This document shows, one piece after another, positions 1-8,862 of a stretch of 44,024 bases of DNA. Both the position numbers and the translations under genes were made by a program. The notes below the pieces were generated by a model, which searched no databases, was not told the origin of the DNA, and saw only the letters and a list, made by a program, of their open reading frames with translations. Position 1 is the first letter of the stretch. Each line of letters begins with the position of its first letter. This DNA is from a virus, in the IMG/VR virus record IMGVR_UViG_3300025112_000037, positions 1-44,024 of that record. The stretch is one strand, 5' to 3'.

Positions 1-178
1 GAGTCGTAGGAGAATTGCTTAAAGTACTCGCCTGAGCAAATAATGGCAATAAATCTGGATTGGTCTTCTCAATCTGATTTATAACCCACTTAACTCCAGC
101 CCTTAGGAACGAAGTAATAGCTGCGTCTTTGCCAGTTACACTTCCCGCATAATAACTTATATCTGTACTAAAAGCCAT
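1..178 (-). CDS. N-terminal part of a small head/connector-region protein, cut by the window edge
   Basis: The first 59 codons of a gene read leftward and run off position 1. The start ATG (178-176) overlaps the stop of the preceding basic protein as TAATG, a coupling layout used repeatedly in this unit. The protein begins MAFSTDISYYAGSVTG and has a helix-like stretch after residue 20. One base of a codon is left at position 1 and two bases are left at 44024. Joining the ends gives CGT and an open frame that continues into 43894-44024, for a total of 102 residues. Its place after capsid and before tail genes suggests a head-completion or connector role, but no family was recognised. The coding call is firm; the function is inference from position only. 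Confidence 0.75.
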   Translation of the reverse strand, partial: MAFSTDISYYAGSVTGKDAAITSFLRAGVKWVINQIEKTNPDLLPLFAQASTLSNSPTT

Positions 179-369
179 TAACTTTGACCTGCCCTAGCTC
201 TAGCTACACGTTCTCTTTTTAGAGTCTGTTTACTTTTACGCTTAGCTTTTTTTGCTTGAGACAATAACTTACCCGGAGACATTCTTTGTCGTTGAGCAAG
301 TGCTTTTATCCTAGCTATATTATTAGCTTTGATAGCCTTCATTACTGCTTTTATTAAAGCTGGACTCAT
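178..369 (-). CDS. Small very basic protein downstream of capsid
   Basis: This 63-residue protein is dominated by Lys, Arg and Ala, for example KAKRKSKQTLKRERVARAR near the C terminus. It has no membrane segment or cysteine. The start ATG overlaps the stop of the 44-residue gene upstream (ATGA), and its own stop overlaps the next start (TAATG), so it is translationally coupled on both sides. The charge suggests nucleic-acid binding, perhaps DNA condensation in the head or a minor virion component. I do not recognise a family. Confidence 0.7.
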   Translation of the reverse strand: MSPALIKAVMKAIKANNIARIKALAQRQRMSPGKLLSQAKKAKRKSKQTLKRERVARARAGQS

Positions 370-500
370 TTCTTCCTCTTTTTGGTAATCTTTATTTTAC
401 CACGATTTTTTATATTCTGTTGTCGACGGCTATTATCATTGACTTCTTCTTTGCCAGACTGCCAAGGGCCACCGATATCATTACTAGTTACTATTTTCAT
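366..500 (-). CDS. 44-residue basic hypothetical protein
   Basis: A short gene beginning MKIVTSNDIGGPWQSG and ending in a Lys/Arg-rich tail (KIKITKKRKK). A very strong Shine-Dalgarno (AAAGGAGGAG) lies just upstream of the ATG, which supports the gene despite its size. It follows the GC-rich hairpin after the capsid gene and overlaps the next gene by the ATGA arrangement. The function is unknown. The position in the head module and the basic tail suggest a small virion or head-assembly protein. Confidence 0.65.
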   Translation of the reverse strand: MKIVTSNDIGGPWQSGKEEVNDNSRRQQNIKNRGKIKITKKRKK

Positions 501-517
501 ACTCCTCCTTTAGTCGA

Positions 518-537
518 GGGGGGCAAAAAAGCCCCCC
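518..537 (-). terminator. GC-rich hairpin just after the major capsid gene
   Basis: A perfect 7-bp stem (GGGGGGC / GCCCCCC) with a six-base A/T loop lies 14 bases beyond the capsid stop. No U-run follows on the minus strand; a strong ribosome-binding site does. It is therefore more likely an attenuator or mRNA-stabilising hairpin that sets capsid output above downstream genes than a full terminator. Confidence 0.6.
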
Positions 538-550
538 CTAACTTAGACAT

Positions 551-1978
551 TTATGCCCATTTTAACAAGGTATGAGTTTCAGGTAAAGAAATTTCAAGAC
601 CTGCTTCGGTCAATACTTGATCTTTCCGTCCGTCAACATTGTTATTCTGTACATTGGTAATAATGTGCGTATCACGGGATACACCATTAGCAGCCAATGG
701 GCGGTAAGCGACATTCTTAAGGTCTATCATAATAGCATAGTCTTCCCACATACCTCTAAATAGAGGCTGTTCGACTAGATGCAGATCACCATATAGAGTA
801 TTAACTCTAGTTACATGATGACCAAAAGCACCTTTAACGCCTTGGATATCTAAGCCATAACCATTTGATCCACCACTAGTTGTAGCGGTATGACCAAGTG
901 CCATAGTATTACCTAAGAAAGAACTACTGCCGAGTTTGTTAAAGTAAGACAAGACCTTACGTGAAGCAAGAACGAGTTTATTACCGCTGTTGCCTGACTC
1001 CGGTGAAAAGACATCTTCCATCGCATCAATTATGTCGTCATAAGATGATCCAGAATAGGTAAAAGTTTTGATTTTACCATAAGCTTCTGTATAGGGTACA
1101 ATACCCCATGACCGTCTTATTGGGCCAGTTGATGTGGAATCGTCAGTACCAATGCCAAACATCATTGCGTGCTCTAAATCCATCTTGTGTTCCATTAACT
1201 TCTCTTGCCATACTCGCTTGTATTCATTAGACACACCACGATACCGGGTTGCTAATGTAGTCCCACTAAACAAAGAGATTGCAGTTTTAAAAATCTGACA
1301 ATATCCTTCCCTATCATAGAACTCGTCTTTCCATCCTTCAGGATCAGTTGATCCTTCAGCAAAAGCTGAACCAGTTACCTGACCTTTGCCATCGGCACGG
1401 AAGATCAATTTAGAAGCAGAAGCTTCCGTGATCTCACCGTTGACTGAACCTGTAGGCTTATAAACAACTTTTATAAAAGTACCATCAATTTCAGCATAAG
1501 CAGCATTGCTTACATCTGGAGTTGCGTTAATTTTATAATATGCTTTAGCTGCAGTTTCAGAACCGACACCTGCGTCAGAACCGTTTGCATCGTATTCACA
1601 TTCAATTACAACAATCTGCCCTTCAAGAATGAAGTTCGGAAGTGTTGCTGCGGTTACGACCCTGCCATATTTATCATATAGACAATCAACCTGCAAGTTG
1701 GTAAGATTAAAGTTAGCATCACTACCGCTGTGAGCAGAGGTAGTCATTGCAGTTTTTACTTCAAAATTACGACGTTGCCATTGATGACGCTGTTCTAAGA
1801 ATTTAAAAACAGGATCATCTGTAGGTTTCTTCGCTACTTTAGATAAATAAGTGAAGAATGGAGACTGTTTCGGAGCGAGTTCAGCAACTTTTTCGCCAAA
1901 ATTGTACATTCGTCTTGAATGATCAATCGAGCTTGACTGCATACCTGCACCTGAACTGATGCTATATACGTTTGCCAT
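551..1978 (-). CDS. Major capsid protein
   Basis: This 475-residue protein lies directly downstream of portal and scaffold, the normal place for a major capsid protein. The N-terminal segment (about residues 24-60, MYNFGEKVAELAPKQSPFF onward) resembles the N-terminal arm of HK97-fold capsid proteins that start with a 'sites are close to target' type helix and TPFF/SPFF motif. The remaining sequence is mixed alpha/beta with an insertion-like Gly/Ser/Thr region at about 80-210. The start follows a good RBS (TAGGAG). A strong GC hairpin follows the gene. Family membership within HK97-type capsids (SU10/N4-like group) is a guess; the role as capsid protein is well supported by context and size. 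Confidence 0.8.
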   Translation of the reverse strand: MANVYSISSGAGMQSSSIDHSRRMYNFGEKVAELAPKQSPFFTYLSKVAKKPTDDPVFKFLEQRHQWQRRNFEVKTAMTTSAHSGSDANFNLTNLQVDCLYDKYGRVVTAATLPNFILEGQIVVIECEYDANGSDAGVGSETAAKAYYKINATPDVSNAAYAEIDGTFIKVVYKPTGSVNGEITEASASKLIFRADGKGQVTGSAFAEGSTDPEGWKDEFYDREGYCQIFKTAISLFSGTTLATRYRGVSNEYKRVWQEKLMEHKMDLEHAMMFGIGTDDSTSTGPIRRSWGIVPYTEAYGKIKTFTYSGSSYDDIIDAMEDVFSPESGNSGNKLVLASRKVLSYFNKLGSSSFLGNTMALGHTATTSGGSNGYGLDIQGVKGAFGHHVTRVNTLYGDLHLVEQPLFRGMWEDYAIMIDLKNVAYRPLAANGVSRDTHIITNVQNNNVDGRKDQVLTEAGLEISLPETHTLLKWA

Positions 1979-1997
1979 AGTTAACTCCTATTAATTT

Positions 1998-2924
1998 TTA
2001 ACTCCAAGGATTCTGTTTATCATAGTCAGCAATCATGCTATCTATGATCTTATCTTCTATAGAACCCTCATTCTGTCTACTTTGAGAAGGCATAACCCCC
2101 ATCGATGCAGGTACTTGCTGTGCCCTCTTCACTTGCTGAAAATCTCCCGAAGGAGCTGCTTGTGTTTGAGGGGAGCCATAGCCCTTATCAGTGGCATATA
2201 ATTTCCAAAGATTTTCAATACTGATAGAAGACGGGTCAGACATAACTCGAATAAAGTCATCTGCAGTATTCTGATCAACTTTATAGTTGCTCATTACTTG
2301 CTGTCTTACTCCATTAAGTTGTTCTGCTTGCTTCTGTTCTGCATCACGACGCTGAATATCTTCTGTGCGTGTTTTTCTCAACTGATCACGTTCATCTTGC
2401 ATCATAGCCATTTGGTACTCAAACTGTAAGTTCTTGTACTCATCCATGTCATCACGCCATGATTGTTCCTGTTGAACAAATTTTGCACTTTCAGAAGAAG
2501 GATCAGACATCGCTTCATCCATTGAATAATTATAAGGTTTCTGCGGTTTCTCTGGTGGAGCTGGAAATTCTGGTTCAGATTCAACTTCAGGTTCTTGCTG
2601 CGGTTGTTGAGGTGCCTGTTGAGTAACCATTGTATTAAATTGCTGCTGCAACTGATCACGCTCATTACGCATCTTATCGGCCTGAGATTGCCAATACTGA
2701 TACCGAACTTCATCATTGCCCATTTCTGGTGGGCTTGAAGGTTCTTCTTGAATTGGAACTGGAGCAGCTTCTGCTACAGGCTCCTTATCCTCAAAGGCTT
2801 CCGAGACACTACCTTGTTCTCCACCGAATATGACATCATCAACTAAAGAACCCTCTTGTTCTTGTAGATCAACTGAATGAGTTTCTACTAGAGGGGTATC
2901 TACTATCTGTTGTGTTTCAGCCAT
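1998..2924 (-). CDS. Scaffolding protein
   Basis: This 308-residue protein is acidic in its first 70 residues. It then has long Gln/Glu/Arg-rich helical stretches (about 80-210) typical of coiled coil, and a short C-terminal helix ending NPWS. It sits between portal and major capsid, the usual scaffold position, and has low-complexity Pro/Glu/Gln segments (for example QQAPQQPQQEPEVE). The RBS before the ATG is TAGGAG. No protease catalytic residues were recognised, so it is probably a pure scaffold without a maturation protease domain. Scaffold sequences are poorly conserved, so the call rests on composition and neighbours. Confidence 0.7.
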   Translation of the reverse strand: MAETQQIVDTPLVETHSVDLQEQEGSLVDDVIFGGEQGSVSEAFEDKEPVAEAAPVPIQEEPSSPPEMGNDEVRYQYWQSQADKMRNERDQLQQQFNTMVTQQAPQQPQQEPEVESEPEFPAPPEKPQKPYNYSMDEAMSDPSSESAKFVQQEQSWRDDMDEYKNLQFEYQMAMMQDERDQLRKTRTEDIQRRDAEQKQAEQLNGVRQQVMSNYKVDQNTADDFIRVMSDPSSISIENLWKLYATDKGYGSPQTQAAPSGDFQQVKRAQQVPASMGVMPSQSRQNEGSIEDKIIDSMIADYDKQNPWS

Positions 2925-2933
2925 AATATTCTC

Positions 2934-5123
2934 CTATTTTTTAGACTGCCTCTTCTTAGGGCTTGAAGAAGGTGAGCCTGTTTTTGAAGCAGCTTCTGCT
3001 ACTTCTTTTTTAGTTTGCCCTAAAGCGTCATCTAGGCGTTTCTCAAATAGAGTGCCAGACATTTTTGCTCGATTTGAAGTTGCCTTCAGATCGGACTTTG
3101 TTTTTTCGACTTCGGCTTTCATCTTGGCGTGATATACTTCACGCTCTCTTGTTTGCAGGTCTCCCTGCATTTGTTTGATTGTTTCAGTTGCCTGCTGTAA
3201 TTGCGATTGCAACTGTTGTATCAAATCTGTTCTCTGCAAGACGCCTTCCATATCAAAGACTTCTGTCTTCTTTAAGACTTCTTGCTTATCAATGATACCT
3301 TTCTCATAAGCATCCATGTACATCTCAAGTTGTGCCATCCTATTTGTAGGCATGGTAGAACCTGTGACTACTACTACATCATACTTTCCAACAGTTATAT
3401 CATTTAAAACTTTTATTTCACCAGAGTGATCGTCATATAGCCTTTTATTGACAGTATACTCACTTAATGAGTTATTGGGCTGGATAAGCCTGACAATCTT
3501 CTGTGTAGTGTATAATTGCTGCATCATAGGTATTGCTACCTGTCCTATTCTATTTAGACCAGCCTCTATATCAGCAAGTTTACTTTTCATTTTTCTTTGA
3601 CCAAACTCATCAAGGCTTACTGTAGCCTTATATGTATGAGGAGCGACTGCAGAATTACCCATCTGCATCTCGTATAATCCTAACTGATGATCAATATCAT
3701 TCTTTGCTGTATTTTCATTAGAGTATAATTCATTCGGTAGGGGAGTTGGCTGAACTGGGGTTGGTTGGCCCTGATCAAAGTCTACTTCGATGGCTACTCC
3801 GGGCTGGGCCCACTTCTGCTCAAACTCCCTCATATCTACCGAACCTGATGGTATCAAAATTTTTGTATTAGTACTAGTGGTCGCATGGGCAATAATCAAA
3901 CTTCTCGTTTTATTGATATACTCTTGCATACCTTTTACCATGCGAACATCCGACATAGGGTAGGGGGTACGAGTATGCTGATTCATAAAGAATACTAGAG
4001 GATATTGATCAATAGGAAGGACACGAGAATACAAATGTTTATCGCCCATTATGACACATTGCTTAATTCTTTTTGTTGGGACAACGACTACTTCTATTTG
4101 TCCCTTATCTATCAACTCTTTGAAAGTAATTTCTTCTATTTCTGGCTCATCAGGTAAGTCCAGTTTACCTTGTTGACGACTTGCCTCAACTTTCTGTGAG
4201 TACATTTCTTGTAATTGCTGCATAACTTTCTGTGCCTGCTCTGGCTCTACAATAACCTGTCCCTGTACAATCCAAGCTGGCTGTTGAATATATTTCTCAT
4301 ATTCTTTTTCAGTAAGTAAATCTTCATCCCCAGTCATACTCTCGAATACACGATAATGATCTACCATCAAATAATAGTACCTCTCGTATCCTCTAACATA
4401 TTCATCGCTATCACCGAAACTAACTAATGTTTGAGTCTCTGGAGTCTCAGGCCAAGTAGTCTCTCCATCATCTTCTCTTCCTGTCGTTGGTCTATCGGAT
4501 AAAAAATTATCTGTAGTAGCATTACTTATCGCTTTTTTATACATTGGATAAAGTGCTTTTGCCTGATCCTTTGTATAAAGCCTTGAAATAATAACATTCT
4601 GTGCATCATCACAATGAGGGCTCCTAGAATTAGGATCGATATAAACATCAAGCGGGTCTATATCATGTATACAAACTTCACCCTTTCCCATATCCATCAT
4701 GGGATCAATATAAACCAAAGCACATCCCATTCCAGTAACATAATAGTCATCTACAATTCGTCTAAGAACTACATTACCTTCTGATATTGACCATATATAT
4801 TCAAGTAGTCCATTAATTGCCTGAGCTACTCTATTATCACTATCTTCTCTTGGGGAAACTCTGAACGAAGGCTTATTAGCAGTAATCAGGGCTTTCGCAG
4901 CTTCTACTGCTGGATGTATCCTATTTACAACAATAGCAGCCTGTCCACGCTCTTCAAGAACACGCTTTTGGTCGGATGTCCATTGCTTTCCAAGCCTGAA
5001 TTCCTTATCTTCTTGGGCATGACTAGCCCATACTTCCCGCTTTTGTGAATATGTTTTCCACAATTGCTGAGTCTCTTCGACGAGTTTTTTGCCGGATTTT
5101 GCAGATTTTGAATTATAAGCCAT
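2934..5123 (-). CDS. Portal protein (P22-like family)
   Basis: This 729-residue protein is in the size range of P22-type podovirus portals (about 700). It follows TerL and precedes scaffold and capsid. The N-terminal part contains FRLGKQWTSDQKRVLEERG and VVNRIHPAVEAAKALI, a pattern common in P22-like portals (W..., R.P..., N.I...V), followed by a region of mixed strands around residues 100-260. The centre has the PYPMSDVRMVKGMQEYINK segment typical of the portal clip/wing. Residues from about 625 form a long charged coiled coil ending in a Ser/Lys tail. The protein would form the dodecameric DNA-entry ring that binds terminase. The start codon follows TerL closely. Confidence 0.85.
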   Translation of the reverse strand: MAYNSKSAKSGKKLVEETQQLWKTYSQKREVWASHAQEDKEFRLGKQWTSDQKRVLEERGQAAIVVNRIHPAVEAAKALITANKPSFRVSPREDSDNRVAQAINGLLEYIWSISEGNVVLRRIVDDYYVTGMGCALVYIDPMMDMGKGEVCIHDIDPLDVYIDPNSRSPHCDDAQNVIISRLYTKDQAKALYPMYKKAISNATTDNFLSDRPTTGREDDGETTWPETPETQTLVSFGDSDEYVRGYERYYYLMVDHYRVFESMTGDEDLLTEKEYEKYIQQPAWIVQGQVIVEPEQAQKVMQQLQEMYSQKVEASRQQGKLDLPDEPEIEEITFKELIDKGQIEVVVVPTKRIKQCVIMGDKHLYSRVLPIDQYPLVFFMNQHTRTPYPMSDVRMVKGMQEYINKTRSLIIAHATTSTNTKILIPSGSVDMREFEQKWAQPGVAIEVDFDQGQPTPVQPTPLPNELYSNENTAKNDIDHQLGLYEMQMGNSAVAPHTYKATVSLDEFGQRKMKSKLADIEAGLNRIGQVAIPMMQQLYTTQKIVRLIQPNNSLSEYTVNKRLYDDHSGEIKVLNDITVGKYDVVVVTGSTMPTNRMAQLEMYMDAYEKGIIDKQEVLKKTEVFDMEGVLQRTDLIQQLQSQLQQATETIKQMQGDLQTREREVYHAKMKAEVEKTKSDLKATSNRAKMSGTLFEKRLDDALGQTKKEVAEAASKTGSPSSSPKKRQSKK

Positions 5124-5139
5124 CTATTAATATTACAAC

Positions 5140-6678
5140 CTACATAGTAAGCCAGTCAAGTAGTTTATTGCGTTTTTCTTCAAGTTCTTCTTTAGGGTCA
5201 AATTCATCCTTTTTTATCCTACATGGCCTCGATCCTTCCAAAGCAGTCCAAATAGCATCCATTATATCATCATTCTTACCTTTTGGATAAGATAAGAACT
5301 CTTGTTGAGCAGTTAAATCTTGTGGTCTAAAGTGAAACTCACCCTTAGCAAGGGATGGAACCAAGGATAAGAGTCTTTCACTCTTCCTATTCCTAGGCTT
5401 CACACCCTTCTCTAGACCGGGTATATATAAATTCTTTTCTAACATGAGTGCTCTTGTCGCACTTCTTAACGCTTCTTGGTATGCAACAGTTTCAATCTTC
5501 ATTCTTTTTGGATGGTATCTCTCAAAAATATCAATAATCTTCTGAGGTTGTTTCGCAGGATCGAGTCTTTCCCTAAAAATGTCGACAATGTACTTATTAT
5601 TATCAGCATCAATAGCAACGGTAGCAATAACGAAATAGTCAGCACGGGCACTAAGACTAGATGCAGGATCAACTCCCGTATAGAGTTCAACGGGTATAAT
5701 TTTCTTCTCATCACTTATACTCCTCACCAAACATGATTGGTTATTTATCATTTCATAGTCATAATGATGAAGTTTTATATAGTCTGGCTTAAATGGAGCG
5801 TCATCTGGAGATTGAGCAATATTCATGTATTCTTGATAGAATCCATTTATATTACCCACACTCTCGAATTCACTCTTTATCTGAAGAATCCTCTTCTTAG
5901 GGAACCTCTCAGGCCAGATACTCTTCTCATCATCATCCCAGATGCTATACCATAGAACATTCCAAGCAGGGCTATCCTTAGCCCAATATAAGAAACAATC
6001 CTCAGAAATAACAGTACCAATCATAACAATTCTCCCTTCATCAGAAAGAGAAGGTATTACGGCTTCTGTCATCCACTTCCTATTCTTTGTCCGAGCTTCA
6101 GCGGTAAGTGCATTCAATTCAGATTCGAAATCGTCTACAATAATAACATTAGGTCTCGTATCACCTTCGATGAAACCACGAACCCTTTGACCAGTACCCA
6201 CAGCAATTACACGAGCACCGTTCTTTAATATAATGTCAGAACCTGTCCATCTTCTAGCAGTGCTAGAACCAAAATCACCAAATATATCGATAAAATTATC
6301 ACTATGTTCCAAATGATACTTAATACGACTCAGGAAGTTTATGGACTGAGCCTGTGATTCTGATATTATTACAATAAATAAATCTTCTTCTGGCTTCTTA
6401 TAAGCCACTTTATACATAGGATAGATGAGACTACATACAGTGCTCTTAGCTGTTCCTCTTGGTGCAGCGATCAAAACACGACTCATCTCAGAATTCCTTA
6501 GATTTTTATATATATCACGATGAAAGGGTGGTGTATCCTTAGCAAGTGCTTTTGGAAAGCAATATTTACCAAACCATCCCATATCTCGCTGAAATTCTTT
6601 CTTCTCCTTAGCGAGAGCATAGACTGCTTCGTAATCAGTGCTTGGACTTTGAAGCCCGTTTTGGCTTATAGCTTCCAC
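5140..6678 (-). CDS. terL: Terminase large subunit
   Basis: This 512-residue DNA-packaging ATPase/nuclease has all motifs visible. Walker A is AAPRGTAKST (71-80). Walker B is VIIVDDFE (178-185), with the catalytic acidic residue at its end. The coupling motif III is IGT (220-222). The C-terminal RNase H-like nuclease has TGVDPASS (334-341) and the late acidic motif NDDIMDA (469-475). The protein cuts concatemers and drives DNA into the prohead through the portal encoded next door. Length and domain order are normal for the family and I see no frameshift. Confidence 0.95.
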   Translation of the reverse strand: MEAISQNGLQSPSTDYEAVYALAKEKKEFQRDMGWFGKYCFPKALAKDTPPFHRDIYKNLRNSEMSRVLIAAPRGTAKSTVCSLIYPMYKVAYKKPEEDLFIVIISESQAQSINFLSRIKYHLEHSDNFIDIFGDFGSSTARRWTGSDIILKNGARVIAVGTGQRVRGFIEGDTRPNVIIVDDFESELNALTAEARTKNRKWMTEAVIPSLSDEGRIVMIGTVISEDCFLYWAKDSPAWNVLWYSIWDDDEKSIWPERFPKKRILQIKSEFESVGNINGFYQEYMNIAQSPDDAPFKPDYIKLHHYDYEMINNQSCLVRSISDEKKIIPVELYTGVDPASSLSARADYFVIATVAIDADNNKYIVDIFRERLDPAKQPQKIIDIFERYHPKRMKIETVAYQEALRSATRALMLEKNLYIPGLEKGVKPRNRKSERLLSLVPSLAKGEFHFRPQDLTAQQEFLSYPKGKNDDIMDAIWTALEGSRPCRIKKDEFDPKEELEEKRNKLLDWLTM

Positions 6679-6689
6679 GTTTTTTCCTA

Positions 6690-7481
6690 CTACTTACTTT
6701 CTTCTTCTTCTTCTGACGTCGATTCCACCCCATGAGTTTCCTCCGTTTGAGTTGCTTTAAACAATTTCTTCTGCTCATGAATATCAGCTAAGGTATTCTC
6801 AACAGTAGACGCCTCTATCTGTTTAGTAGTGATTATCTTATTTTTATTCTTCATACTATTCATATCCATAAGTCTATCAAGTACAGATATAGCTATCTTG
6901 GGATCACCCTCTGGGCCCATTTTTTCATCGGCATCCCAATCCATTACTTTATCTAATACTGCAGCTAATGCTCTCGCAGTATCCATCTTACCTATAGGAA
7001 ACTTATCTAGAATCTGATCTAATTCTTCCTTTACCATATCTCCAAACTCCTTTGTTCTTATTGTTCTTGTTATATGATGTTTTTTACTTCGTCTTATGGG
7101 GCCGTATACCAGTCTAATAGCCCTCTCTTTAGTCATACCCGGCTGTGCCATATAGTATGCTAACTTCTGGAAATGATATTTACTCTTTATATATTTTCCA
7201 CGATTCTCTTTTCCAGACAATGTATAATTATTTAGACGCCCCGTAGATTTGACAGAGGCATTCTCATCAGTCATAATAGCCAGTCCCCAAGGATATTTGA
7301 CCTTTACTCTTCCAGTCTTTAGCGTACCCTTCTTAAGACAGAGAGATACCTCTCCTTCTTCAGTTATACCATACTCACCCTCTTCTGCTAAGAAAGGGTG
7401 CTTATAAGACAAACCCAGCTTATCAGCCTCTTCTACTGTATAAACTGGGTATTCTCTACCTGAGGTTATCTCTATTCGCAC
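6690..7481 (-). CDS. Candidate terminase small subunit
   Basis: This 263-residue protein is encoded immediately upstream of TerL, where small terminase subunits normally lie. Residues about 100-130 (KYHFQKLAYYMAQPGMTKE and following) look like a helix-turn-helix-type segment. A helical region follows (about 150-200), and then an acidic low-complexity tail ending SEEEEESK. The N-terminal 90 residues are beta-rich with several Lys. This fits a DNA-recognition subunit with an oligomerisation helix, but the protein is longer than most TerS and no clear family motif was recognised. It could instead be an unrelated structural protein. Confidence 0.5.
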   Translation of the reverse strand: MRIEITSGREYPVYTVEEADKLGLSYKHPFLAEEGEYGITEEGEVSLCLKKGTLKTGRVKVKYPWGLAIMTDENASVKSTGRLNNYTLSGKENRGKYIKSKYHFQKLAYYMAQPGMTKERAIRLVYGPIRRSKKHHITRTIRTKEFGDMVKEELDQILDKFPIGKMDTARALAAVLDKVMDWDADEKMGPEGDPKIAISVLDRLMDMNSMKNKNKIITTKQIEASTVENTLADIHEQKKLFKATQTEETHGVESTSEEEEESK

Positions 7482-7490
7482 AAAGTACGA

Positions 7491-7622
7491 TTAAGGCTTA
7501 TCCTTACCACGCTGGGTATAAGTGCCCCTAGTTATAACTGGGGTCTTCTTTATTATAACTGGGGTCTTCTTTACTGTTGCTTTAACAGTCTTCTTAGCCG
7601 TTTTTTTCTTATCATCAGCCAT
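7491..7622 (-). CDS. 43-residue Lys/Thr-rich protein with an internal tandem repeat
   Basis: This small gene starts MADDKKKTAKKTVKATV behind a strong AAGGAG RBS and ends 10 bases before the next gene. Two perfect copies of a 21-bp unit encode KKTPVII and KKTPVIT. The sequence resembles histone-tail-like or DNA-binding basic peptides. The function is unknown. Its location in the late unit between two basic or packaging-related genes suggests a virion or DNA-condensing role. Confidence 0.6.
   Translation of the reverse strand: MADDKKKTAKKTVKATVKKTPVIIKKTPVITRGTYTQRGKDKP
7532..7573. repeat. Perfect 21-bp tandem repeat, two copies
   Basis: Two identical 21-base units (7532-7552 and 7553-7573), each reading TTATAACTGGGGTCTTCTTT plus A on the plus strand, lie inside the 43-residue basic protein. 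The unit length is a multiple of three, so copy number can change without breaking the frame. Confidence 0.9.
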
Positions 7623-7632
7623 TTTATACTCC

Positions 7633-8001
7633 TTAATATTCCCTAACTTTAGGGTCTTTTTTAACTTTAAAACCTAATCTTTTCATCTTCTGCCTCTTAC
7701 TCTCAGCCTTATTAGCTAATCTAATTTTAGGTTTCGGATTGTTTCTAGCGGCCTGTTTAACTGCCATGCCAGCTTCTTGAATTTTAATCTTTGGTAAGAC
7801 ACTGGGGACTAGATTCAAAGAATGCGATCTATTCACTTCCTGCAAAAACTCTTTTGGGGCAAGTTGAATCCACCCCTTTGCTCTAACTGAGGCTTCTAAA
7901 GCATCTTGTACTGCAGGAGCAATACCTTTTCTTAGTAATCCTGCTTTCCATAAATCCATTATTTGCTTAGAAGTTGAGACTAATACTTTTCCTATCGCCA
8001 T
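7633..8001 (-). CDS. 122-residue basic hypothetical protein
   Basis: The protein begins MAIGKVLVSTSKQIMDLWKAG and has a predicted helical N-terminal half. It ends in a strongly basic tail (KRQKMKRLGFKVKKDPKVREY). There are no membrane segments and no cysteines. It lies between the endolysin and the terminase region in the late unit, with a short spacing and a good start after the endolysin gene. The function is unknown; a DNA-associated virion protein is one possibility. Confidence 0.65.
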   Translation of the reverse strand: MAIGKVLVSTSKQIMDLWKAGLLRKGIAPAVQDALEASVRAKGWIQLAPKEFLQEVNRSHSLNLVPSVLPKIKIQEAGMAVKQAARNNPKPKIRLANKAESKRQKMKRLGFKVKKDPKVREY

Positions 8002-8013
8002 ATCTACTCCTTA

Positions 8014-8487
8014 TCATGTCTCCATTGCTCTTCTTATCCAGCCAACAATAAAGTCAGATAGTTTAGGTTTACGCTTTACTAGATCAGTATAGTATAATAT
8101 TCTATACACCTTTAATCTAGAATTGTCAATCTTTTTTGATGCTGCAATAGTATTTCTACCTATTAGACCATCTACCACCAGCTTACATCCCTTTGAATTG
8201 CAAGCCTCTTGTAAAATTTTTACAGCTCTACGCTGACCCATATTAACTACCATGTCAAAATATGTCCATCTTAAGGTTCCGGGTACTGAAATAGCCCTAG
8301 AAGGGTTCCAATAACTCTTCTTATATATCTCAATTGCCCTTTCTTCGGTAAGATTCTTTATATCCTCATCAGGATGACTACGCTTGGCTATACCATAATT
8401 AGTCTCCCCACCGGGATCATTCGGATGGTTTACATATCCACCCTCTCTTTTAAGGACATCTTCTATTAAATCTTTAAACTCCATCAA
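8014..8487 (-). CDS. Endolysin, GH108-type muramidase
   Basis: This 157-residue enzyme should cleave peptidoglycan glycan strands at the end of infection. Residues 15-18 (EGGY) followed by VNHPNDPGGETNYGI are the signature of glycoside hydrolase family 108, with Glu15 as the expected catalytic acid. The C-terminal half has the usual peptidoglycan-binding-like segment (VDGLIGRNTIAA, about 116-127). There is no signal peptide, so export depends on a holin. The gene overlaps the upstream TM/coiled-coil gene by four bases (ATGA), which supports a lysis cassette. Confidence 0.88.
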   Translation of the reverse strand: MMEFKDLIEDVLKREGGYVNHPNDPGGETNYGIAKRSHPDEDIKNLTEERAIEIYKKSYWNPSRAISVPGTLRWTYFDMVVNMGQRRAVKILQEACNSKGCKLVVDGLIGRNTIAASKKIDNSRLKVYRILYYTDLVKRKPKLSDFIVGWIRRAMET

Positions 8488-8789
8488 GTATTTCTCCCGT
8501 TTATTCTACCTTTGAGATACGCAAGATCATCAGTAACATCGTTCAGTTCTTTCACAATATCTTCCCTATGTCTTTGACTAATATCATCTGATTTATTCCA
8601 TCTTTCGATCAATTTTATTGTAATCCCCTCAACATTTTGCATTGTCGTTTCAATTTTAGAAATATGCACTCTCATATCATCTAAATCATCATTTTGTACC
8701 CTCTGGCTCTTGATCAGATTCATTATCATCATTACAAACAATGATACAATTATTCCAATCGCACCGTATTCCATGTATACTTCCATCAT
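8484..8789 (-). CDS. Holin-like membrane protein (N-terminal TM, C-terminal coiled coil)
   Basis: This 101-residue protein has a single membrane span near the N terminus (about residues 8-25, YGAIGIIVSLFVMMIMNLI). A charged helical region follows (about 30-100) with coiled-coil-like heptads. The architecture matches BhlA/UviB-type holins, and a spanin or holin modulator is the alternative. It is coupled to the GH108 endolysin by an ATGA overlap. The start could be Met1, Met2 or Met6. It lies after a palindromic terminator-like element, so the lysis genes may be expressed by readthrough or from a local promoter. Confidence 0.6.
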   Translation of the reverse strand: MMEVYMEYGAIGIIVSLFVMMIMNLIKSQRVQNDDLDDMRVHISKIETTMQNVEGITIKLIERWNKSDDISQRHREDIVKELNDVTDDLAYLKGRINGRNT

Positions 8790-8840
8790 ATAGCTCTAGC
8801 CTTGTATCCCTAGTGTTATTCATAACCCACTTAACATTAG

Positions 8841-8862
8841 GAAAAATAAGAGGGGCCCCTCT
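8841..8862 (-). terminator. Palindromic terminator-like hairpin with U-run
   Basis: A 14-base perfect palindrome (AGAGGGGCCCCTCT, 8849-8862) is followed on the minus strand by TATTTTTC. It overlaps the stop codon of the preceding gene. This is a good match to a rho-independent terminator reading leftward, placed between the first late genes and the lysis cassette. It may act as a timing or attenuation device. Confidence 0.6.

Noticed and set aside
2402-2716. 104-residue frame inside the scaffold gene
   Set aside because: It is an out-of-frame shadow produced by Gln-rich codons of the scaffold gene, without its own start signals.
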